The notes beneath the pieces are model-generated. The model saw only the letters and a list, made by a program, of their open reading frames with translations, was not told the DNA's origin and did no database searches. From assembly GCA_963691705.1 (NCBI GenBank), contig OY829543.1, forward strand, positions 53,052,564 to 53,116,563: a stretch of DNA of 64,000 nucleotides. The letters run 5' to 3'. Shown one piece after another: positions 56,307-64,000 of the stretch (its first letter is position 1; each line of letters opens with the position of its first letter). Both the position numbers and the translations under genes were made by a program. Source of the DNA: Viola odorata (taxonomy: Eukaryota > Streptophyta > Magnoliopsida > Malpighiales > Violaceae).

Positions 56307-57659
56307 TAAAGCACAGGTCCCCGAATTATTACTTATGTATGAGTGTTATTGTAGAACTTTCTTATGATTTGTATTGCAATTTTAATGACAATCTATTATG
56401 TATTAACTTTGCTGGTTTACTTGGGTGAAGCACGGTACAAACCTAACAAATCACTATTATGTAATTAGCTTTCAGATTCCAAGCATAGATTATCTGTGCA
56501 GCTATATGTTTTATGTTTTTTAACTTCATTTTGTCTGTGTGCGGTGTTTGTTGATAGTATACTCTATTTCTGGTTAATTAAAGTGTGTTTGGATCTTGCT
56601 TGCTGGGTAAGTGCATGTATAGACAGAAACTGATTGTGTTGATGAATTCATAGGTTAGTGCAAGTTTTTCTTACCTTCTGACGCAAGAATTCCACTCGTG
56701 TTGGTGCAATTTTGAATTTTCTTTCTTTAGCACTTTTGCATCTTTCTTTTTGCCTTTTCCATTTTATTTTTGGTTGTTTGGGAGTGAGACCTATTTGTCT
56801 AGTTAACTGTAATTGAAAGGGGGCCTAAAACTAAAACTAGCCAACCACAAGAGCACTCTATTCTACACGTGACCCCAAAATAGCCACTAAAGTTGTTTGC
56901 CTCCCGTGACCTCGAATCCTACCAATTCTTGTTCAAGAATACCCATCTCGTGATCTTACTACTACCCTATATCTTTCACATAGCTGGATGTGAATGATCA
57001 AGTTTTTCTTTCATCCCGCCTCCTCCACTCCTTTCAACATAGCTAGTAACACATAAGGTAATTCTTTTTTCTTCTTCCCGTCTCCTCCAAAGCTTTTCTT
57101 TCATTCATATATTAAATTGGTCTTGCTTATAAATGTCGCCACAAACCCATTAACCGCCTCCAACAAAGCTTTCAGGTAATCCATATATTAAATTGCTCTT
57201 GCTTATAAATGTCGCCACAAACCCATATCTAAATAAATTCTTATTATATAAATTTATATAAATAAATATCATTTAGTTGAATAATTTAATTAATTTAGTT
57301 AATAAATAGTAGAATTGATTATTAAATATTAAAAGTATAGTTATTTTATTAGAATTTAGATATATTAGATATATATAATAGTTAGATATATATACTTCAT
57401 ATATTTAATTTAGTTAAATTACGTAACTAAAATTACTTATACTTAATTTATATATTATTATATAATTTAAAATATTTTAAATAAAAAAATAGTGAAATTC
57501 CATTCTAATTATAGAAATTAAATTTAAAATTAATTAATTATTTAATTATAACCGCCTCCTGCAAAGCTTTCCTTTCATCCATATATTAAATTGTTGTTTC
57601 TTATAAATGTCGCCACAAATTCTTAATGGACTCATGCTATGTCATTGTTTTTTACAGAA

Positions 57660-59039
57660 ATGGATGAAGAAAATGAAGAAGAGTTTTGGTGGTTAATGAC
57701 TGCCACGAGTGCAACTATCGGTAGGTATTTTTACACGTACATGTACAAAGAACCATGTATGACCTCATACCAAACAGGAATGAATTAGTTGACTGAGATA
57801 TTGTCTGGAAAGGATTCACGGTCTATCAATATGTTCAGGATGGATAAAGATACAATACTAGAACTAGTGCGCACATTACAATCGGAATGCAACTTGGAGT
57901 CATCACGAAGAATGTCAGTTATTGAAAAAGTTTGTATGTTTTTATATATTGTCGCCTTAGGTGCTTCAAACAGGCATGCTTGTGAACGATTTCAACACTC
58001 TGGTGAAACAATTAGTAGAGTTTTTAATGAGGTCTTAGACGTTGTGTGGTCGTTATCAGAGAACATCATTTGTCCTGGAGATTTCACAAGTGTCCCGCCA
58101 CAAATTTTGAACGATACAAGATATATGCCATATTTTAAGGTTTGTTGGAAACTTAATTTCATTTATATTTTATATTAATATGTACATTATGCATATTTAA
58201 ATAAACTAAATATTGAATACAATTTGTTTTAGGATTGTATTGGAGCCATAGACAGAACACATGTATATGCTTGTGTCTCTCCTGAAGAACAAGTTAGATA
58301 CATTGGCAGAAAAGGTATCCCGACTCAGAATATCATGGCGGCATGTAGTTTTGACATGCAATTCATTTATGTTTGTGCTGGATGGGAAGGCACAGCCCAT
58401 GATGCACGCATCTTCAATTGTATCGTTAACAATCCAGAGTGGAAATTCCCTCAACCACCTCCAGGTTCGTTATATTTTTTTATAACGTTTATTTATGTAT
58501 GATAATAATTATTACTGCATTAGTAACGTTAACTAATTTCTGATATTAGGTAAGTATTACGTAGTAGAGCTGGATATCCCGACGTTAATGGATATTTGAA
58601 ACCTTACAAGAGTACAAGGTATCATTTACCTGATTTTCAACGAGGGCAACCACCAAGGGGTCGTAAGGAAACCTTTAATCGGGCACATTCTTCATTACGA
58701 AGTTGTATAGAACGAACATTTGGAGTATGGAAGCGAAGATGGAAAATATTACGTGACATGCCTTCGTATCCATTTCCAACGCGAGCTAAAATTGTAGTCG
58801 CGTCTATGGTGTTGCATAATTTTATACGAAGAAAATCTCTAGTTGATCCTGCTTTTAGAAGATTGGACGAGGATCCAAATTTTATACCAGATGATATTTT
58901 CCCGGATACGGATGGATTTTCACAAGATTCGATGTATATGGGTCAAGGAAGTAGGCAAAGTGAAGGAGATAATAGTGAAATGTTACCTATGAATGTAGTT
59001 CGTAACTCGATAGCTAATAGTTTAATGATGAATATGTAA
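57660..59039 (+). pseudogene. PIF/Harbinger DDE transposase
   Basis: Three exons (57660-58139, 58233-58464, 58550-59039) with GT..AG junctions that keep the frame. Exon 1: NMFRMDKDTILELVRTLQSE, SVIEKVCMFLYIVALGASNR, GETISRVFNEVLDVVW. Exon 2: DCIGAIDRTHVYACVSPEEQ (first Asp) and YVCAGWEGTAHDARIFNCIV (second Asp). Exon 3: YHLPDFQRGQPPRGRKETFN, SSLRSCIERTFGVWKRRWKI (catalytic Glu), IVVASMVLHNFIRR and an acidic tail. Defects: an in-frame TAG at about 57787 where Trp is expected, and a 1-nt deletion near 58568 in the segment before YLKPYKSTRY. Catalytic DDE residues remain. Confidence 0.9.
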
Positions 59040-59589
59040 TTGGTGTTTAATATATGTAAAACTTCTTAGCCGTTGAGGTATTTTAATCCTATTTTAATGA
59101 CGCTTAATATTCGAATTGTTAGCCTGTAGGAAAAATGGAAATGGGAGATTGTTTATATATTATAATTGTTCAGTTTTAATAAACAATTCTTTACATTTTA
59201 TTTCGGTTACCATTATCTTTATTGTTAATTAATATTTATAAGTTGACGATTTATCACCAAGAATGCAACAAACTCACTACAAAAATGTGATTATTCATCA
59301 AGTTTCTTATTTATTATATGTGTCATTACATATTTCACCAATCTACCCATAAACAAAAATTAATTCTAAAATAGGAAAAGAAATTGTGTCCTTTATGGTC
59401 ATTTTACATTCCAACCATAGTTTTAAAAGTTGTTTTACCAAACAGCATAAACAACTTCTGATTTCCCTACAGAACTTTTAACAAATATTTACCAAACAGC
59501 TTAACTCCTTTTCCAGCAAGTCATTTTCAAACAGAACTTCTTCCCACATAATTTTTCCAACTAGAACCGGAACGCCAAACAAAGCTTTA

Positions 59590-60296
59590 GTTTCATTCTT
59601 GTGTTCAACTACTCATTTTAGGAAATAATGTGACAATTTCTTTCCCGGGCATTGTATTAAGGTAATACCTTGGTTTTTTCTCATGAAAAAAAAATATATT
59701 CTATTTGAGTCTTGCATTATTTGATTTTTTTTTCTATAGACGATGACAAAAATCTGGATTCAACTGCAATGTAATACTACTACATTACTACTACAAACAT
59801 AACCAACCCAATAGCAACAGGCCTGGCCCAAATTCATACACGGAAAAACACAATCGCGAAATACCGAAAGACCGCGAGCGCGAGGGAACATACCGATTCA
59901 TCGATCCAGTCAATCCCGGCAACCGCTAGGTACGTTTACACAGTTCACCCCCTCTTTATCTCCCGTTCTCATAATCCTAATTTCAATTCCTAATTTTCTC
60001 AATTGTTTACTGTAACGTGAACCTTAGTTGGATTCAGTTTCCTTTGCTCACTCGTTTAAACCTAGGATTTCAGTATAACACGCATGATTTTTCCTTTTAC
60101 CCAACCTAAGAATTCAAATTTGAAAAAAATGCTTCCTATCAATAATCTTGAATGTGTGGAATAGAATGATGCCGCATTTACCCAGCGAGCTCTTATTGTT
60201 GCGTAGGTCATTTGAGGTAGAACACTGTTCATCTTACTGGCTGCCATTTCGTGCAGTTGCTAATCAGTGTTAGAAAGCTTGTGCAAGTTTGTGGAA
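59590..60296 (+). promoter_or_regulatory. MED32 promoter, 5' UTR and 5' UTR intron
   Basis: Begins 1 bp after the Harbinger TSD. A ggccca site (59825-59830, reverse tgggcc) is a site II-type element common in promoters of plant housekeeping genes. A likely leader exon ends ccgctag|gtacgt and an intron runs 59930-60256 (acceptor cgtgcag), placing the ATG 40 nt into the next exon. The transcription start is not known. Confidence 0.5.
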
Positions 60297-60728
60297 ATGG
60301 ACAACATTGTGGATTCGTTAAACAATGCGTACCAGGAGTTTGTTGCTGCGGCGGCTAATGTGCTTGAAGCCAAGGAAATGTCTGGTGCCCAGAAGACGGC
60401 AGCGACAGATGCTGCCTTGGAAAATTTTAAGCAGAACTGGGAGCTATTTAGAGTGGCGTGTGATCAAGCCGAGGAGTTTGTGGAGTCTGTGAAACAGAGG
60501 ATAGGGTCGGAGTGTTTGGTGGATGAGGCCACCGGGCCTGTGACTGGGAAGGCTGGGACAACTGGTCTCCCACCCATCAGCGCGGTTAGGTTGGAGCAGA
60601 TGAGTAAAGCTGTACGGTGGCTTGTTATCGAGCTTCAGCATGGTTCTGGCTCTTCCAGTGGCACTGCAGGGCATGCTCACCCTTCTGTTCCGTTTGATGC
60701 TAGGTTTTCTGAAGATGCTGCTCAATAA
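60297..60728 (+). CDS. MED32: Mediator subunit 32 (MED29-like)
   Basis: A 143-residue single-exon coding region for a plant Mediator tail subunit, which links transcription factors to RNA polymerase II in the nucleus. It begins MDNIVDSLNNAYQEFVAAAA and includes TDAALENFKQNWELFRVACD, QAEEFVESVKQRIGSECLVD, LPPISAVRLEQMSKAVRWLV and the C-terminal FDARFSEDAAQ; length and blocks match the Arabidopsis protein as I know it. The N-terminal half is helical. I chose the ATG at 60297 rather than the in-frame one 30 nt upstream because homologues start MDNIVDSL. A gtaagt donor directly follows the TAA stop, suggesting a 3' UTR intron. Confidence 0.93.
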   Translation: MDNIVDSLNNAYQEFVAAAANVLEAKEMSGAQKTAATDAALENFKQNWELFRVACDQAEEFVESVKQRIGSECLVDEATGPVTGKAGTTGLPPISAVRLEQMSKAVRWLVIELQHGSGSSSGTAGHAHPSVPFDARFSEDAAQ

Positions 60729-61345
60729 GTAAGTTTGTGTTTAACTGATTATTATGTGAGGGATGTTTTTGTTGCTATGGAACTCTCTTGATCGTTAGTG
60801 TAATTGCCATAACAACTGTTAGTAGTTTGTTGTGATTCAAATGAAGGCAATAGCATGACGGCGATTTGTTTCTCCCATATGATAATTTTTATTTGAATTT
60901 ATTTGATTCTACTGTGAATCTCATGCTGCTGTTCCTCTAAGCCAATTTTAGTTGTTGCAACCTGTCTTTGTCATGGTTTAAACCTTGCTGCTTTTGGAAC
61001 ACCAAGAGCTAGTCTAGTATGCCCTGGAACATGTAGTGCAATATTTATATACTTGTATCGTATGTTATGGTTTATCACTTGTGTTAATTGTGTGTTAACT
61101 CTTTAGATGATCATTCTTTCATTATGAATCTAGTTACGACTATAGTAAAGCTGTTCTGAAATCTTGTTTTATGATAGATTTGTGCTTTAAATCTGTGTGT
61201 TCAAAAAGTACAAGAGTCTGCCAAACTTATTGTCAAGTCAGATGTCCCGAGCGGCGGATGCCAAGTCGTATCCAAGTCCATCATGTTTATGATAACTGAT
61301 CCTTGGAAATGAAAGCTCATGTCGTTGATGGTTTTTGATTTGCAG
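60729..61345 (+). other. probable MED32 3' UTR intron
   Basis: Donor gtaagt immediately after the stop codon, acceptor gatttgcag at 61337-61345. The following sequence to about 61560 has no conserved frame and is probably 3' UTR. Inferred from splice signals only. Confidence 0.5.
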
Positions 61346-61559
61346 TATGTGCTTTTGGAAGATGGAATATGGGAAAGAAGGATCGGTGTACTGGAACAAA
61401 GTAAAGCAGCCGCGGCTATTTCACCTTAGGAAATTGGTGATCATAGCTTTTGCAAAGTTCCACTACAGGAGAGTGCTACAATGGGGTCATCACTGGAGCA
61501 GGTTAATATGTACAAATGGGTGTTCTCCGTGGATATTAGCAATTTAGCCTGTCAATTTA

Positions 61560-62451
61560 GTTTCATTTGGGCATTGAGTCAGTATATCCTCTTCCTCTTC
61601 GTTAAATCTGAATAGAAGCAGTTGCTCCTTGCTTTGCGAGGATTTGCATGTCTTCTCTTGCTAGATAGCTGATTAATTACTTTTTGCGACGAACTCATCT
61701 ACTTTCTTTTTGGAGGCTTTCAATTTCAATCATATCCGGTTAGAAATTCACTAATTTGATTATTTGAAGTCGAAGAAAATGAACTTGAGAGTTCTTGTTT
61801 CTTTTCCTCCTCTTCGTGAGAGCAAGAGTTTTTGTGCTTCAAACGTGGGCCAATGCAAATGATTGGCAAACAGCAATAGGGCCCTGCTGCATATTGAGAC
61901 AACAGGCCTAAGCCCAATCCCTGAGATTGAATTTTTTTTTTCTAGAACAAGATGTTATTTCATTTTTCAGAAAATACTTATTTCATTCCTAGTTTTTACC
62001 TTCTTTTCTGAGAAGTTATACATTATTTTCGGTTTTTTATGTGAGATGGAAAGTTAAAAATAATGTATAATTTTTCCTTTTTAGAGGGCATTTTTTATAA
62101 TTTCTGGAAAAATAGGAACTGTTTAAAATTTTAAATTTACCCTCTTTTTTGTTCTTTTTTGGTGGCCCGGTAATTCCTTAGAGGAGTTTTTTTATATTTT
62201 TTTTTCTTTCAAACAAAATTATATAGGAGAAGAACCATTTTCCTTAACAACTTGCAAAATTGAAAATTAGACCTGGAGTTATAAAATTAAAAAAATCAGG
62301 AACTATTAATACTCCGGTCGTCGTACGCTCACCGATAGATTCACTGTGTCGCCTGACCTGACCACAACCATAGTTTTGTTTCAAAGATTCTGCTCTCTGC
62401 GCAAAAGTTACCATCTCCAAGAGAAATATGATTCATACTCGTCGCTGAATC
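61560..62451. other. intergenic region between MED32 and LEW1
   Basis: A/T-rich, no gene. It includes tgggcc at 61846-61851 and gcccaat at about 61913, possible promoter elements of the gene to the right, and a leader region from about 62340. Confidence 0.5.
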
Positions 62452-63926
62452 ATGCAGACAGCTCTGAAACCAGACAGGTAAAACTGCAGCTCCCAACTTT
62501 TTTCACTTCTACCCCTGGACTCTCCCTTTTCTTACTGTTTATTTTTTCTTTCGTTAATTCGCCATAGCTGTTTGTTTTTCACTCCCTCTGTTCACAGTTA
62601 CTGATTCATGGTTTTCTTTTTTAATGGGTATGTGGCAGATTGACGGATTTCAATGCTGAAGTACAGAGAGTAAACTACTGGATTAGTCAGGTACATAGCA
62701 TGAGCTTCCCTTGATCGTTCAACCAAAATATGTAAATTCTGTTGCAATTGATGAGATCAGATTACAGTTTGCTTATGTGTAGTTCAATCGCTAGAGTTAA
62801 TCATTGAAACCCAGATAAAACCATAGCTTATTCTTATTATTTATGATTCTTGTGATATACATTAGTTTGCTAGGCTTGAAGTTGGATACTTATTTTGGCT
62901 TCTGATGTTCGTGCGCAGGTTGGTGTTTTTGGGATTCGATTACTCTGGCATTTCGTACATCTCCTTGTCAGTGTTTGGTATCTTGGAGTTGGTATAGCTA
63001 ATGCATTTGAAAGCTCTGTAATCTCCAGTGGACTACTGAAGAATTACTCGGGTCTCAATGTTGGCAAGCTCCGATACCTTGCGGTTGTTGTTGAGAGTGA
63101 GGATGCTTGTGAAATTTCTAGGATTGTTCAGCTTCTGCAGTGGCTGGAAGATATTGGTGTTAAACGTTTGTGCCTTTATGATAGAGAAGGTATTGTTGCT
63201 GCATCCTAATCTTGGTAGTTGAAAGACTTTTTCAAAGTGAAACATTGTTTTTTAAACTTCTATTTGTCTATCAGGAATACTCAAGAAATCCAAGAAATCC
63301 ATTGTAGAGAAGTTGGGAAATGCGGCATTGTTTGAGGTAGAATTTCCTGCCCATGTGGCGATATAAAATTTGTTCTTCAGTTTACTGCTATTTGTGAATG
63401 GATTTACTTCTATGACTTGCAATCATAATGAAGCTGTACTTTATGGCCTGTGACTTCTCTTTTCATAGAAGGCTTTAATGTGTATATTAGTTTAGTAATG
63501 ACAGCTGCAATGGTAACATTGATGTTTGTTAAACTGTTGAACTTATGCCATTTTCTTTCCAATTTTCTTGTATTCATATCATATTCCTCTTCATCGTGCT
63601 TTGGCATGCTATGCCAAAACCATAGATTTAGGAATGCTATTTGGATTATTCCAAGGGTCAAATTATGTAACTGGATCGTGGACACAATTCTGGAGTTCTC
63701 TCCCAATTTACTTATCTGTTTCCACAGGAAGTTGATGAAAAAGATTTGATGTTGGATCAAAGACAAATGATCTTGGAATTTGCTTCATTCTCTGATGGAA
63801 AGGAAGCAGTGGCCAGGGGAGCTAATTTTCTTTTCTTGAAGAACTTGAAGTTAGCTAATAGCGGTGCAGAACGGGAAGAACAAACATTTACAGAAGCTCA
63901 CATGACTGAGGCATTAAGAACCCAAG
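62452..63926 (+). CDS. LEW1: LEW1/NUS1-type cis-prenyltransferase subunit (partial)
   Basis: Homologue of plant LEW1 and animal NgBR/NUS1, the non-catalytic partner of dehydrodolichyl diphosphate synthase at the ER membrane, needed for dolichol and protein N-glycosylation. Exons: 62452-62477, 62639-62690, 62919-63189, 63275-63336 and 63728-63926, all GT..AG and in frame; the last exon or exons lie beyond the window. Exon 3 has a membrane segment (LLWHFVHLLVSVWYLGVGIA), then VGKLRYLAVVVESEDACEIS and IVQLLQWLEDIGVKRLCLYD. Exon 5 has DQRQMILEFASFSDGKEAVA and ANFLFLKNLKL. The catalytic site of true cis-prenyltransferases is absent, as expected. The C-terminal end with the partner-activating motif is not in view. 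The ATG at 62452 is the first that keeps the frame; near the usual start homologues have Met, here the codon before DFNAEVQ is ACG, so this start is inferred. Confidence 0.88.
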
Positions 63927-64000
63927 GTTTGTTGTGCTTCTTGAATCTGTTGTTGCTTACAAATAACGATTCTACACTTATTAGGAACTAATGCTTTTGT

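Larger units (their letters stand above)
53016..59586 (+). mobile_element. PIF/Harbinger DNA transposon, 6.6 kb
   Basis: Ends gtgggcgtttggcgttccgg (left) and ccggaacgccaaacaaagct (right) form a terminal inverted repeat that is exact over gtttggcgttccggttcta, with TSD tta (53013-53015 and 59587-59589), the target typical of this superfamily. It carries a Myb/SANT-like gene and a DDE transposase gene in the same orientation, both broken. About 2.2 kb before the first gene (53067-55256) and 1.35 kb between the genes (56307-57659) are non-coding; the latter holds several copies of gtcgccacaaaccca with caaagctttc and an A/T-rich stretch (57230-57540). An inverted repeat tctactcgggaaa-tgac-tttcccgagtaga lies at 53037-53066 beside the left end. 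Confidence 0.93.

Overview
The window is plant nuclear DNA, most likely from a dicot. It has intron-bearing genes with GT..AG junctions, a class III peroxidase, a phytocyanin pair, a PPR gene remnant, and a Mediator subunit (MED32) next to a cis-prenyltransferase partner (LEW1/NUS1). Large plant-type retrotransposons fill most of the rest. Roughly 50 kb of the 64 kb (about 78%) is transposable element, judged by element boundaries with terminal repeats and target-site duplications (TSDs) read directly from the sequence.

Layout. 1-1736 (minus): a peroxidase-48-like gene running off the left edge, with a probable 1-nt deletion in a homopolymer of its last exon. 2896-14268 (plus): a non-coding LTR retrotransposon (LARD) with 2.4-kb LTRs, TSD taaac and several tandem arrays inside. 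14369-15804: an internally deleted hAT transposon with TSD gatagaag. 15836-17076: first copy of a block carrying an early-nodulin-like phytocyanin, followed by a PPR gene fragment. 18117-48691: a nest of elements. A hAT-like element is split by a copia element (18886-47940). The copia element is split by a 23.2-kb Ogre/Tat-type Ty3 element (19823-42982, TSD catac) and by a solo LTR (44170-45051, TSD gttgc). A second solo LTR (48168-48621, TSD ggtcg) sits in the hAT-like right arm. 48983-50180: second copy of the phytocyanin block, followed by a fuller but broken PPR gene. 53016-59586: a 6.6-kb PIF/Harbinger transposon (TSD tta) with remnants of both its genes. 60297-60728: MED32. 62452 to the right edge: LEW1/NUS1.

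How the parts relate. The Ogre element has the expected extra ORF1, gag, protease, intron, RT, two RNase H domains and integrase. Four in-frame stop codons break its coding region although its two LTRs are nearly identical. The LARD shares the primer-binding site, polypurine tract, leader, 3' non-coding blocks and LTR end of the Ogre. It therefore looks like a coding-less derivative of the same lineage that depends on Ogre-type proteins. The cellular genes are few: peroxidase (apoplastic oxidation), two cell-surface phytocyanins without copper ligands, MED32 (transcription) and LEW1 (dolichol synthesis). The MED32-LEW1 adjacency matches the neighbouring Arabidopsis loci as I recall them.

I found no tRNA, rRNA, CRISPR or bacterial-type operon. 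I did not find a clearly new biological system. The most interesting material is the Ogre/LARD pair, the duplicated gag module in the Ogre, and the depth of the nest.
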